Shown here piece by piece: positions 10,198 to 20,583 of a DNA stretch of 64,000 bases. Origin of the DNA: Oegoconia quadripuncta (taxonomy: Eukaryota > Arthropoda > Insecta > Lepidoptera > Autostichidae); contig OX438755.1 of the NCBI GenBank assembly GCA_949316235.1, forward strand, positions 19,491,151-19,555,150, in the 5' to 3' direction. The notes under the pieces are model-generated. The model did not search any database and had not been told where the DNA came from. It saw only the letters and a program-made list of their open reading frames with translations. The position numbers were made by a program, and so were the translations under genes. The number at the start of each line of letters is the position of its first letter. The stretch's first letter is position 1.

Positions 10198-10942
10198 ATA
10201 TGGGGGCTGCGAACTTTGATGTTTTCTCCATTCTAGATGTGTATTGAATTTTGCTAAGATAGTATCCGATACCACGACCGGTACACCTCAATTATCTTCA
10301 ACTAATAAATGTTGTAAACTAGTATTAAGAGTGATTGGGAGCGAATGTTCTAGCCTCAAAGAACAACAGTCTACAACTTGTCACTTGAGCATGTCTGTTT
10401 TTAAGTGAAGTTTGAAGCCTTTCTCTGTGGCATCATAGCGCCAAAATCGATTTGAAAGAGGGATTTTTCTGCACGAAAGAAAAAATATTTTTTAAAGCCA
10501 CTAGTAGCATGACAGGAACGACAAACTTTTATGTCGCACGAGATAATATTTGTCCTGCTCATATACGCTTGGACGAAATATACAACTATCCCATTCGCGC
10601 GCGAATAAAGATGTCATGCTGCGGGGGCTGACGTTATAAAAAAAATTGTAAAGCTTTGTACAACTCCTTACCGCCCGGTTTCCGGACATAACGTCAAAAT
10701 TCCCAGAAATATCAGGCAAACTCCCATCGTGTGGTAACCCTAGCTGCGTGGAGCATTCCGAGAGTACATATATAACTAGATATACCTATGTGGCATCGAA
10801 TCGATCACTCGTCTCTCTTTACGCATGCCTCATGCTGCCTTGTAATGCAATGTACCAAGTAGGTATATACGCTTCAGAGGTCCCGGTAATAGGACCTGTA
10901 TACTTATATTATGTATAGTAATGTATCAAAACCTTTTTGCAC
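10198..10942. other. Intergenic with Helitron-like scraps
   Basis: 'CATAGCGCCAAAATCGATTT' near 10434 resembles 'GTAGCGCCAAAACAGCTGAA' at 21331, a dispersed repeat whose class I cannot fix. The open frame 10501-10719 has no recognisable motif. Confidence 0.3.
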
Positions 10943-10945
10943 TTA

Positions 10946-11230
10946 GGCCCGTATTAATAGACCAATCTCAATACAAGTCTTGAGGCTGTATCACCCGAGA
11001 TGCGTCTTAAGAAGTTGACGCTATCTCAAGCTCCGTGCTAATTTATAAACCAATCTTGAGGTCTTTCGTTTCGTTTATTAATACGTGAATCTCGGCGCAC
11101 GTATCAAGTGAGTACTGCTTGAGTATGCACCTGCGTTTCAGGTCTCAAGTAAGTTTATTAATCAACACCTTTACTTGAGACCGGTCACAAAACTATTCTC
11201 AATCTTAAGAACGCTTTATTAATACGGGCC
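10946..11230. mobile_element. PIF/Harbinger-type MITE with TTA duplications
   Basis: The element begins GGCCCGTATTAATA and ends with its inverted copy TATTAATACGGGCC. It is flanked directly by TTA at 10943-10945 and 11231-11233. A 3-bp TTA/TWA duplication is the hallmark of PIF/Harbinger elements. Internal words of the type CTCAAG/CTTGAG recur several times and may be binding sites. It is 285 bp and non-coding. Confidence 0.65.
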
Positions 11231-11360
11231 TTAGTCTACGATGCCTGTCTGTCTGTCTGCCAAAAGGGCTCTATCTCAGTATGTGGTCCATCAAAATGAA
11301 AATATTTTTTTATTTCATAGAATAAAATAATCATTTGAAAACGTCACAATTTTTTTTTTT

Positions 11361-11580
11361 TATATTTCGGACACTTACACCAATCATCTAGTTCCAAACT
11401 AAGCAAAGCTTGTGCTATGGACACTAGATAACGGATAAACATACATAAATATTTATATAAACATCCATGACCCGGGAATAAATGTTCGTATTTATCACAC
11501 AAAATATTTACCCCTCATGGGATTCGAACCCGCAACCGTTGGTTTCGCTGACAGGGTCACTATCCACTACACCAACCGTA
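11361..11580 (-). mobile_element. SINE family D
   Basis: The B box is intact (GGTTGCGGGTTCGAATCCCA on the minus strand) and the A box is GGTTGGTGTAGTGGATAG. The tail side ends at a run of T at 11351-11361. It is about 220 bp and near full length. Confidence 0.8.
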
Positions 11581-11589
11581 CCGTAAATT

Positions 11590-11870
11590 TAAATTAATAT
11601 TAAATTTAAATTTACTACTCATTCACAAAGCTGTCTCCCAAGAGAAGAACGAGCAAGAAACTCTAGGGTTGCTCTTTTTAAATACATTATGGGTTACAAT
11701 TTGCCGTTTGACAATTAGAGGAAAATATTTATTAGTCAGCAATATCCATGATTGTCTATCACCTAGCTACCCAGTGATTTTATAATAGCCTTTTGCTAAT
11801 AATTCCTGTTTTAAGATTGTTTTAAATTTATTTAAGGCAAATACTGAATGTTTACCGGTACCTTATTAGG
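11590..11870 (-). mobile_element. LINE 3' tail, minus strand
   Basis: 'AGAAGAACGAGCAAGAAACT' and 'GGGTTGCTCTTTTTAAATAC' are the reverse of the tail 'TTTAAAAAGAGCAACCC' seen after the LINE coding ends at 43590 and 56750, so this is a 3' fragment of that LINE family. Confidence 0.6.
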
Positions 11871-11967
11871 TATAAAAATACATTGCTCTTTGAAGGATTT
11901 ACTAAGTTTGTGAAGTCCTAGAAGATAGTGTACAATCCTAAATACAGAACCATAGAGAACGAACATA

Positions 11968-12018
11968 CAGGGTGAAATTTAATTTATGTAATTCCTGTTT
12001 TCTGGTGACTCCACTCCC
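11968..12018. mobile_element. End fragment of inverted-terminal element family F
   Basis: 'ACAGGGTGAAATTTAATTTA' and 'CTGGTGACTCCACTCC' equal the terminus of the element at 47167-48190. It runs directly into 'CCCCAAATGTGTTGGGG', a piece of SINE family A, making a chimeric junction. Confidence 0.5.
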
Positions 12019-12119
12019 CCAAATGTGTTGGGGTATCAGTTAAGCCGTTTCGAAGATATTTAACTTTTAACACAGTTGTTTAGTGTATTTGGATGGTTTT
12101 CAATTTTCAATTTATAGTT

Positions 12120-12300
12120 AACTAGCTTTCCGTCAGCGACTTCGTCCGCGTGGCAGATTTCATCAAAATCGATTCAGCAAAAAAATTTTCCTAAATGTTA
12201 ATCCAGGTCCTAATCCGTCTACCCACCAAATTTCATCCAAATCCGTCCACACACACACACACAAACGTTCGCATTTATAATATTTCCAACAATTTTCGGA
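12120..12300. mobile_element. Lep1/Helitron-like repeat
   Basis: 'ACTAGCTTTCCGTCAGCGAC', 'TTTCATCAAAATCGATTCAG', 'AATCCAGGTCCTAATCCG' and 'CGCATTTATAATATTTCC' mark a repeat of the kind widespread in moth and butterfly introns. It includes an (AC)n microsatellite at 12251-12263. Relatives are at 16718, 18375, 28655, 38570, 39835 and 52340-52892. The Helitron assignment is from memory of that family, not from a seen rolling-circle terminus. Confidence 0.55.
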
Positions 12301-12334
12301 TGAATTCCTAGTGGAAAGTTTATTCAGGAGTGGT

Positions 12335-12444
12335 CTTTTTTTTTTATGCACGACGGATTCGTACTTGACCTCAATCACACCTGATGTTAAGTGAAGATGA
12401 GGTCGAAGGTGTAAGCGTACTGACCCGGAAACCCCAACACATTT
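12335..12444 (-). mobile_element. SINE family A, truncated
   Basis: The reversed tail T11 ATGCACGACGG and 'CACACCTGATGTTAAGTGAA' through 'CCGGAAACCCCAACACATTT' are present, then the copy breaks off beside a LINE fragment. Confidence 0.7.
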
Positions 12445-12445
12445 A

Positions 12446-12730
12446 TTGCCATTCCGAACAAAAAGGATCTTGACGCAAGGACAGATAAGAAAGAATTTGC
12501 AATTGTTTAGGAAAAATAATGAAATTCAAAATGTAAATACAAGATACAAATATATACTTGCTATTCAAATCAGTTGCTTACACAAACTCACAAAGTCATT
12601 CAAGGGACAATGTGTATGCTTTTATAATAAGGTTCCGGTAGACATACAAAATTTGCGTTTACATAAATCTAAAACCACCATTAAACGGAAACTATGTGCT
12701 GGTTATTATAATATTTCTATCTAAATGATA
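12446..12730 (+). pseudogene. LINE ORF2 C-terminus fragment
   Basis: Translation gives ...RKNLQLFRKNNEIQNVNTRY... and ...KSFKGQCVCFYNKVPVDIQN..., clearly the same protein end as at 43226-43501 and 56346-56651 (LFRKNCEIHNVNTRYK; KSFKGQCIRFYNKVPV). This is the part after the reverse transcriptase in a Jockey/CR1-like LINE. It is more diverged than the other two copies and has lost the final YYKISDYLDDKNAW, so it is an older insertion. No catalytic residues are kept. Confidence 0.7.
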
Positions 12731-12939
12731 GTAATATATGGACACGAACCGCTCAGCGATATCGACTCTATAATTTTTTTTTATTTTAAGTCAGGCTTAC
12801 GTATTTAGACCTTTACTACTTTTGGTGTTATGACCATAGGACCGTGGGGGCCAGAAGCGCACCGATTGGTTAAAAACCTCTCGGCCCGTTTAGTAGAAAT
12901 TTCTGGATTTAATAGATAACATTTTTATTATATCACTGA

Positions 12940-13395
12940 CAGATACTCTATCCGGTATCCTTCAGTTTGGCAAAATATTTTCCGTCAAATTTTACTTCCC
13001 AAAAAACTTATCGCACTAGTTTCATTTCCCTAAAAGAATCTCTAGCAAATTTATATTTCGCATTTTAATCACTTGGGTCAAATATTAATTTGGCAACTTT
13101 TTACTTGCTCATGTTTTATTAAGTCAAATATACATAGCGGCCGGCGAAGCGCCGATATTGATTTGTATAATAACAATATAATTTTTGGTAGAGCATGTTA
13201 AGCCAAACCATATTTGACTACATAATACTTGGTAAAATGAAACATTGCCATGTAATTATTTTTTAAACAAAAAAATTGCCGAAAATAGTATTGCTAACTG
13301 TAAAATTGCGAAAAGTTGTTTTGCCAAATGAAAATTTGGGGAACATACTTTGGCATGTGATACTTTGGGAAATATTTTTTGCTCAAAAATTAGTA
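12940..13395. repeat. Degenerate reiteration of 'TTTGGCAAAAT'-type words
   Basis: Words such as TTTGGCAAAATATTTT, GTCAAATTTTACTT, AATTTGGCAACTTTTTAC, TTGGTAAAATGAAAC, ATTGCCGAAAAT, GTTTTGCCAAATG and ATACTTTGGCATGTG recur about every 20-25 bases. The centre at 13137-13155 has 'GCGGCCGGCGAAGCGCCG'. GGCAA-type words prevail on the left and TTGCC-type on the right, so the block is loosely inverted about that centre. It has no coding potential. Confidence 0.45.
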
Positions 13396-13424
13396 ATCCA
13401 CTCTATCCAAGTGCAAAATATCAC

Positions 13425-13517
13425 GGCCTTTAAGATTGTGTTCTATTGTTATCATCAAAAATTATTGTAAATTATTTAGCGCAATAAAGAGTTATTGTAT
13501 TGTATTGTATTGTATTA
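13425..13517 (+). mobile_element. LINE 3' tail with (TATTG)n end
   Basis: 'GTGTTCTATTGTTATCATCA', 'AATTATTGTAAATTATTT', 'GCGCAATAAAGAG' and then TATTG repeats are nearly identical to 50973-51052. AATAAA here would be a polyadenylation signal. Confidence 0.6.
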
Positions 13518-13878
13518 TAGGTAGTTAAAAGTGTAGCCTTACCGGAATTAAGAGGGAATATTGTTATTATTCTTACACGTTTACATGCACACGTATGTTC
13601 CAAGTTTCCTAAGCGGATCAAAGCATTTGAATCTAATGTCAGATAGAATCGAGACTACTTTCCACTAACAATGGCCTGCGAGAGGATAGACAGTGAGATC
13701 TGCATACAAAGGTGGAAACAAAGGTACCTATTTTACATATATTCAATAACATGTTGGTAAAAATGGGACATGTTTGTTTGGGATTTAAGTAGGTAAAAAT
13801 AGGACAACAAAGCCGATATCTACGGCCTATTTTAACATGGTTATATTAACTGCAATAGAACGGATGGACTGATTTAAC
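13518..13878. other. Intergenic, nothing recognised
   Basis: No gene or clear repeat was recognised. Confidence 0.3.
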
Positions 13879-14097
13879 GACCTGTGTAGTGGTTCTGGAC
13901 TGTCTGAGTGAGTGAGTGGACTGACTGGTATACTAACAGGTCGCGGGTTGGAATCCTACTAGGGGCATAATATTTGTCTGATAATAATAATAATAATAAA
14001 TATCCTTGACATACACACAGCGCCATCTAGTTCTTAAGCAACTATAGGCTTGCGTTGTGGATACCAGATGGTTGATATAATACATAAATACATTACG
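13879..14097. mobile_element. Two SINE-E pieces, opposite orientations
   Basis: 13879-13975 reads as the tRNA-like head in plus orientation (GACCTGTGTAGTGGTT; GGTCGCGGGTTGGAATCC). After an (ATA)n stretch, 13996-14097 reads as the family-E body in minus orientation (AGCGCCATCTAGTTC; GTGGATACCAGATGGTTGAT). Two truncated copies, or one rearranged copy, lie side by side. Confidence 0.6.
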
Positions 14098-14184
14098 TCA
14101 TTTTGTGTTCTGCGGGCGTCATGTTGGATTTTTAGTTTTCGAACAACACCTTGCACTTAATCAGTCCAGTCGGTTAAGCTACCG

Positions 14185-14600
14185 GAGGTGACTCCATTCC
14201 TGATTATGAACATTTCTCCACTAGGTAGCCGAATCCATTTGAAAATTGTTGGATTTCCATAATAAAGGTAGTTTTAGAATGGTTGACTTATTTAGAACTT
14301 TCATGGACATAACCAGCCCGTTCGCATAACCAAGCTATTTCACAATTAATAATGATATATTATAATATAAAATAATAATTACTAATTTTGTAATATAAAA
14401 ACCTTTTTTTTTTAATAGCAATCTCTCCAGTTTCTTGCTTGTTCTTCTCAGGGGAAAAATTGCGTTTTGAACAAGCAGTACCTTTAAAAATGTAAAGCAT
14501 TTTTGATTTGATATGGGTAGCCGAAAATTTTTGATCGAATTCGACTATGGTTCCTATTGGAAAGTTGTTCGTAATCAGGCGTGGAGTTACCAGGAATTAC
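14185..14600. mobile_element. Inverted-repeat element family F with LINE tail inside
   Basis: The left part 'GGTGACTCCATTCCTGATTA' and the right part 'GTTCGTAATCAGGCGTGGAG' are inverted copies, as in the 47.2 kb and 53.5 kb elements. Between them, 14395-14510 is a LINE tail (CAGTTTCTTGCTTGTTCTTC...), which explains the increased size. Non-coding. Confidence 0.5.
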
Positions 14601-15059
14601 ACCAATTAATTTCCCTATGTATAAATAAAGGATATGCTCGTAATTTATGCGACATGAAATGTACATAGTCAAAATGGCCGAGATGGAGTTTTTGAATTTG
14701 GTTAAAGAGAAAAAAACGTCCCGAGGTCCATTAGGTGGAGGGTGCAATTGAGTCACTAAAATCGTGCATGTTCTACTGGATATCCCGTGTCCGAACCTTT
14801 TAAAGTATTCGTCGCTCGTCCATTAGTGATGCGTCCAACTTTTAATGCAATTTTTTTGCAGGAAATTTTAAAGGGCTTTCAGAGCTGCGCAAAATGTATT
14901 ACCAAAAAAAGATTTAACCCCTTTTCCGACTATATGAAGCCCGTCGTAATGTAATAAAGTCGAGGTTCGTTATTATCAATTTAAAAATCCGCGATGGATG
15001 ACATTATCATGCACCGTCATGGATGTACCGTCTTTAGTAGCTTCTTTTGGGAGCCCATT
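14601..15059. other. Intergenic, nothing recognised
   Basis: No gene or repeat was recognised. Confidence 0.3.
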
Positions 15060-15182
15060 TAATAATAATATAATAAATAAATGTTCGTATTCATCACACA
15101 AACATTTAGCTCTCACAGGTTCGAACCCGCAACCGTTGGATTCGTTGACAGGGTCACTATCCACTACACCAATCCGTCGTCA
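15060..15182 (-). mobile_element. SINE family D, tail-truncated
   Basis: Only the tRNA-like head is kept: 'GGTTGCGGGTTCGAACCTG' and 'GGATTGGTGTAGTGGATAG' on the minus strand, then ATGTTTGTGTGATGAATACG. Confidence 0.7.
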
Positions 15183-16717
15183 ATTTTTCAGTGAGCGGCG
15201 AGTCACTGCGCGTTTTTTTTTTTCAGTTTGGGACTGTTATCTAGCAGTAGTCCTAGCGACAACTGCACAATAGGCAAATGTATCGACGACACACTAACAC
15301 TCCAACACAATAGCCCAACCTTGTCACATAAACTTTTATTTTCGCAATGGTTTTGGCACCGACGGACAGGGCCTGCGTGTGAGCGTATTCGTTTATTCAG
15401 AGAGGGGTCCGCTAGACATACCAACCGGGACATCCCGTTTCTGGGACCCTAGGAGATACGTCCTGCTCATGATGCATGCGGGACGTGTAACCCCGTTTGA
15501 TATTCAGGCACACGCACGATAACTGCAAAATGTAGTAATTTAGAAAAATTATTTGGGAGAAAGGTCGTGACGTTATGCGTGTATGCAAAAAAATATTTCC
15601 TTGAAATATATGTAATTGTTACGTATTTTAATTCTAAATACAGTATTTTATCAAAACTAATTTGCAAAGAAAATATTTTGCGCTTTCATATTTCGTACAA
15701 TTTCTTAAACCCATGTCCCGCCTTTGAAATGATTTCCCGTGTTCCCGTGATTCGTATTTTAAGGTTGGCACATGCACCTAGTCCCGGCTGCGGCGGGTGG
15801 CACCTCAAGGATTTCTACGTGTTGCATCAGCCATCAAGTTTGAATTTCATTTGACTGGTACTGGTATATAGATACTGTAGTACAGCTAGGACAGCACTAG
15901 TTAGGGAATAAAATACAATAAATGGTGTGGAAAAATTAGTAGTGTGACTAACAAGAAAAAGAATCCTGCTTGTAACACTGGTGTGATAACTTGGTGTGAC
16001 TATGAGTCGGTAAGGTGAATTTGGAATGAGTTTCTGTTCACGGATTCACATTCAAAATTTTAAAAGACATCAGCATTTTTGGGCCGGTGTTTTGTCACCT
16101 AATAAAAGGTACACCTAAAAAAAGCCAGTACTAAAGACTATCAACTTAGCTATTCAAAAGAATTTTTGGAACCTTAGTATAGTTATAAGAAATATTTGAA
16201 AATATCGCTCTCAGAAAACATTTTGGCTCACAAACTATACCAAAACTAAATTCTTTCCAAAAAAAAAAAAAAAAATAGACAAGTGACAACTGACATTTTT
16301 GACTGTGAGGTTCACTTCACTTCACTTTTTGGAGGTTTTATGGCTCCATACAGTATAATTTAAGTAGGCATAACAGCAACAGACGACTCTGAAAAGAAAA
16401 AACAATTTTTCTTTAGCCTAGCATCTAGTTTCCATGCGTGAGAATGCATGTGGTTAATGTTGCCAGTATATAATTTCAAAGTTCCCCAAACCATATTTCA
16501 AACCTCTTTTGTTCTTTTCTAAAGTCCTTTAAAAATATATGTGTTAGGTTTTTAGCACGTCTGGTACTAAGAGTTCAAGACTATATTTATTAATTGAGGT
16601 GACAACAAACTGGCCCAAAGATGTATGGATCTGTGCTGTTGTCCTTTGACGATTCACACTGTTTGATATAGGTAATACAATTTGGGAAAGACCACATTCT
16701 TCCTCATATATTGTAGA
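15183..16717. other. Intergenic, 1.5 kb without a recognised gene
   Basis: The stretch 15330-15480 is GC-richer than average and open in several frames, but no domain or splice pattern is recognisable. A run of A lies at 16259-16275. Open frames at 15203-15854 overlap one another on both strands and are not called. Confidence 0.3.
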
Positions 16718-16900
16718 CTAGCTTCACCTGCGTGGAATAAATTAATCGCGGAAATTTATTTATCCCGCGGGAACCACCCACTTTAACGGGATAAAAAATG
16801 TCCTATGTCATAATCCGGGGTATATTCTACCTATATATAAAATTTCATCCAAATCCGTTCATACGTTTCACCGTGATTAAGCAACAAACAATTTCCTCAT
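16718..16900. mobile_element. Lep1/Helitron-like repeat
   Basis: 'TATTTATCCCGCGGGAACCA', 'ACGGGATAAAAAATGTCCTA' and 'AATTTCATCCAAATCCGTTC' match 18375-18575 and 52665-52892. The frame 16798-17028 lies mostly in this repeat and is not a gene. Confidence 0.55.
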
Positions 16901-17039
16901 ACTTTCAGATGTACTTAAAAATTTGGAAATTACTTGTGCTAACCCACTTAGTTACTTGTATTGAATTCCGCGATGATAGGTTTGTATGGAAGAGGTCGCT
17001 ATCAGCGACAAGGCCGCCTAATTTGTAGTTTCTATAAGA

Positions 17040-17215
17040 TATTTAAATGTACCTTCCTTATTTAAATTGAATTTCCTGAATCCTACAACTTTCGTCTTCA
17101 TGTTCAAGAGTAGAGTGATAGGCATTTAATGAGATCGCGTGCTTCATCTTCGACCACATCGTCAGTTCAGGTGAGATTGTGGTCAAACGCGTATCCAGTC
17201 AATCATAAAAAATGA
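17040..17215 (+). mobile_element. LINE 3' end (family 'FKSRVNRHLL')
   Basis: 'CTTCATGTTCAAGAGTAGAG', 'ATAGGCATTTAATGAGATCG' and 'AGGTGAGATTGTGGTCAAAC' end in an A run. Readable as (F)KSRV..HL followed by the LINE 3' tail. Degenerate. Confidence 0.55.
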
Positions 17216-17261
17216 CAGTTATCCAAACTTTCGCATTATAATATTAGTTACACTAGTCAGA

Positions 17262-17570
17262 TTTTTTTTTATGCACAACGGGTTGGTACTTGACCTCAAC
17301 CACACCTGATGTTAAGTGAAGATGAGGTCGAAAGTGGAAGCGTACTGACCCGGAAACCCCAACACATTTGGGGGACTGGCTCCCTTATCTCTGACATTAA
17401 CATCGCTGTTTGGCGGCAGATTTAGATATGGTGGTAGCTAGCCAGGCGATCATTTAAAATGTCCTACCACCAACCAAACAGAGTACTTAAACATGTACCC
17501 CGCTGGGGATCGAACCCGCAACCTCGGAATCGTAAGCCCAATGTTGTTTACATTGAGCCACGGAGGCGGC
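17262..17570 (-). mobile_element. SINE family A, full length
   Basis: It has both ends: the reversed tail (T9 ATGCACAACGGG) at 17262 and the tRNA-like head at 17500-17570. On the minus strand the head reads GCCTCCGTGGCTCAATGTAA (A box) and GGTTGCGGGTTCGATCCCCA (B box). This is the best reference copy of the family in the window. Confidence 0.8.
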
Positions 17571-18374
17571 TAGATTAGGTATATACCACGTATTTTTTCA
17601 GTCAAATGAAAACAGGTCACAATGTTACTCAAATTCACGGCGTTTTGCGAAGGAGAAGCCTTAATACAGCTAAGTCATCCGTCTCCAGTCACCAAACACG
17701 TAATCCGTCGAAGTTATCACGTTCCTATGTAACCCAAATAAATTATGTAAGTAAAGAGGTGAACGCCCTCAGTTGCCTGCTCGAATTGAACCGGTGACCT
17801 TTAATTCACGGGTCGATAATCACGACTTCTAAATAATGCATGGACAAACGCAACTTGGTAACAAAAAAAACACAACGCATTGTTTGGTTATGTCGTGAAC
17901 TCTATGAAGACGGTGAAGTATGGAACTTTTTTTTATTAACTTAGGACAATATAAACATTTTACTATTTCATTTTATTTTTTTATTAAATAGGTTTACAGA
18001 CGCTTGTTACGTCGCTTAGAGTAATGAAGCCTTAAGTATATTAGTTATTAGCAAAATGTACGAACAATTATATGTAAACACCGCATGCATCAGATAGATT
18101 ACATAAAAATCATTGAATTCAAAAACAAGTTATTTAACTTAGCGAGAAAAAAGTGTACCCATTTACCCTAAATAAAAGTTGATCATTCAAATAGAAGAGA
18201 AGCCCAGCTTACATACATAGTATTTTATTAGCTTACATACATATTAGTTATAGTTGATATAAGGAAAAAATAGGGCATATTATTGGCATAGGTAGTTTAA
18301 TTGTATTTTTTTCAAAACCATTATCGAATTAAATCTTTAATTGTGTCATTTCACCGTCGCATTTGTAGCCTATT
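17571..18374. other. Intergenic, nothing recognised
   Basis: No gene or firm repeat was recognised. Confidence 0.3.
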
Positions 18375-18575
18375 ATTGGAGTAACTTTATCGCGGAAATT
18401 TGTTTATCGCGTGGGAACTACTCATTTTAACGGGATAAAAAATATCCTATGTCATAATCCAGGGTATATTCTACCTATACACCAAATTTCATCAAAATCG
18501 GTTCATCCGTTTCGCCGTGGTTGAGCAACAAACAAACATCTAAACTTTCGCATTTGTAATGTTAGTTAGATCTTG
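18375..18575. mobile_element. Lep1/Helitron-like repeat
   Basis: 'AACTTTATCGCGGAAATTTG', 'AATCCAGGGTATATTCTACC', 'CATCAAAATCGGTTCATCCG' and 'CTTTCGCATTTGTAATGTTA' give a near-complete copy of this family, with the usual order of blocks. Confidence 0.6.
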
Positions 18576-18734
18576 TCCAGACGACCAATAACAGTTAAAA
18601 AAATCCGATTTCATCCCATAGTATAAGTAATCATATTAATGAGTACTTTCACCCCCTGAAGTTTTCGGAAGCGGTTTTCGAATGGGTCAAAAGAACACTG
18701 GCATCTAAATATTACGAAAACTTAATGTAGGTAC

Positions 18735-18905
18735 GTTAGAAAGACTCCCTTTCGGCTTCAGTCTTTCCTGAATCCAACAAACTTGGGATCTTCAAGAGCA
18801 GGGTGAATAGGCATCTACTGAGATCGCGTGCTTCATCTTCGGCCACATCGTCACTTCCCATCAGGTGAGATTGTGGTCAAACGTGTATCCAGTAACGATA
18901 AAAAA
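18735..18905 (+). mobile_element. LINE 3' end (family 'FKSRVNRHLL')
   Basis: 'GATCTTCAAGAGCAGGGTGA', 'GGCATCTACTGAGATCGCGT', 'CGGCCACATCGTCACTTCCC' and 'AGGTGAGATTGTGGTCAAAC' are followed by A9. In one frame it reads IFKSRVNRHLLRSRASSSAT, the C-terminus of a LINE reverse-transcriptase protein, then a stop. Confidence 0.65.
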
Positions 18906-19010
18906 AAATAAGAATCTGCAATTGTTCAGGAAACATAGTGGAACGCATAATGTAAATACAAGACATGAAAATAAAATTCCTGTGCATATCAGTCGCTTAC
19001 ACTACTAATA
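18906..19010 (+). mobile_element. LINE fragment (family 'NVNTRYK')
   Basis: 'GAATCTGCAATTGTTCAGGA', 'AATGTAAATACAAGACATG' and 'CAGTCGCTTACAC' match the coding end of the LINE at 56395-56475. It is short and degraded. Confidence 0.5.
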
Positions 19011-19689
19011 AACGAACGAAAAGATAATAAACTTACACTAAATATATTACATATACCTACTGCGAATTATATACATAACATAATATACATTATAAACCTA
19101 CATACACAAAATAATATCACGAAAGATGGGAGAGTTATGCTCTGTTAGCCTTTTCTTAAATACTGCAATTGAAGGGCTGTCTTGAATTAATTTTGGCCGT
19201 GGCACATGATGGCTGCCTACCTACTCCCGTTAGTAAACATACCACAATAACTAAAGTAACATAAAATTGTACGAAATTCCCGTCTGGTCCGTAAAGGTCA
19301 GAGCTACACGCAATACCAACCCGGCAATCCTACCAATAAAATCAATGCAGCTTACCCTTGCTGCCCTGGGCATGCAGCCACGACAGGGAGAAAGCTATAA
19401 CTTTCACTGCCGATAGAGAGGGACGGGTAACGTAACGTAACGTAAGTTTATTGTTTCATGTATAGGATACGAGCGCAGTTTTAATTAGAATTTATGTAAG
19501 TACATTAATTAATTTATAGATTGTAAATATGCGTTATTGAAGTGAATAACGTGGACTTTCGCTGTTGCTCGTTACTGTGACGTTATCACGGAAGATTACT
19601 GTCGAGGACTGACTGACATCCTACAGTAAGACAGCCAAAGTTTAAATAGTATATGACAATTTAGTAAGTCAAGGGTCTAAATCAATGAG
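19011..19689. other. Intergenic, nothing recognised
   Basis: No gene or repeat was recognised. Confidence 0.3.
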
Positions 19690-19797
19690 CAAGTATGAGG
19701 CTGAATGAAGCAAAAGAGCTTTGTCAGGATCGTACCAAGTGGAAGTCTGTGGTCTCTGCCTACCCCTACGGGAAACAGGCGTGACTTTATGTATGTA
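19690..19797 (+). mobile_element. RTE-like LINE 3' end
   Basis: 'CCAAGTGGAAGTCTGTGGTC', 'TCTGCCTACCCCTACGGG', 'AACAGGCGTGACTTTATGTA' and then T-rich sequence read as KWKSVVSAYPYGKQA, the conserved final residues of RTE-type proteins in Lepidoptera. The inverted relative is at 63155-63420. Confidence 0.55.
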
Positions 19798-19862
19798 TTT
19801 TTTTTATGCATAACAGGTTAGCACTTCACCTCTCACACCTGATGTTAAGTAAAGATGAGGCC
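19798..19862 (-). mobile_element. SINE family A tail fragment
   Basis: 'TTTTTTTATGCATAACAGG' to 'CCTGATGTTAAGTAAAGATG' is present. The rest is lost. Confidence 0.55.
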
Positions 19863-20113
19863 TATCTATCTTCGTTAAAATTCCATTCTCTATCTCCTGA
19901 TTGCTTCATCAGAATGATGATCAAGGCGAATCTAACAACATCATGCACTTAGAATAGAAGAAAAATGGAACGTACTGATGGCAATGTTTCAACGCCCACG
20001 TCCTACAAAAAATCGGTCACAATATCGCTGATAAAAGTATTGAGAAAAAAATCGACCCGAAATAGGGTATATTAGGCAAACCCTCATCGATAAATCTACA
20101 TATAAATATATAT

Positions 20114-20583
20114 ACAGAGTGAAATCTAAATCATTCGACAAACTTTGACGGTTGAATCTACCCATTGTCGTAATAAAAAAAATTATTACGACATTGCGTA
20201 TCAATATAGCACTGAAGAATTATGTTTATTATTGAATGTATTTTTTAGATGTTTTATAGAATAAAGAATGTTTACATGCCGATTTGGTAGAATATAGAAA
20301 AACACCTGTACCTACATTACTATATTCTTATGGAAATAAATGACTGATTACTGATTACTGATTACATTAATCCGAACAATTTTTTCTATGGGACCAACTG
20401 TCCTATTCCAAAAAATTAATCAGCTGTTCCAAAAAAAATACAATAGGTACCTACTCGACCAAAATGTGTGGGTCAGTTGATTTTTCATGTCGAGTAAGAA
20501 AGTTGGTCCCTTAGAAAAAGTTGTTCCTATTAATGGGTAGATTCATCCCTCAAAGTTTGTCGAATGATTTCAATTTCACTCTA
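20114..20583. mobile_element. Inverted-terminal element, about 470 bp
   Basis: The left end ACAGAGTGAAATCTAAATCA, then TTCGACAAACTTTGA and GAATCTACCCATT, is inverted at the right end (AATGGGTAGATTC; TCAAAGTTTGTCGAATGA; TTTCAATTTCACTCT). TIRs are about 55 bp. The middle is AT-rich and non-coding. The outer bases resemble those of family F (ACAGGGTGAA). Confidence 0.6.

Noticed and set aside
16259..16275. Poly(A) run as a retrogene end
   Set aside because: No coding remnant lies upstream and no target duplication could be found.
20340..20370. Repeated GATTACTGATTACTGATTAC as a relative of the 29-bp unit
   Set aside because: It shares only GATTACT with the unit and is a simple short tandem repeat.
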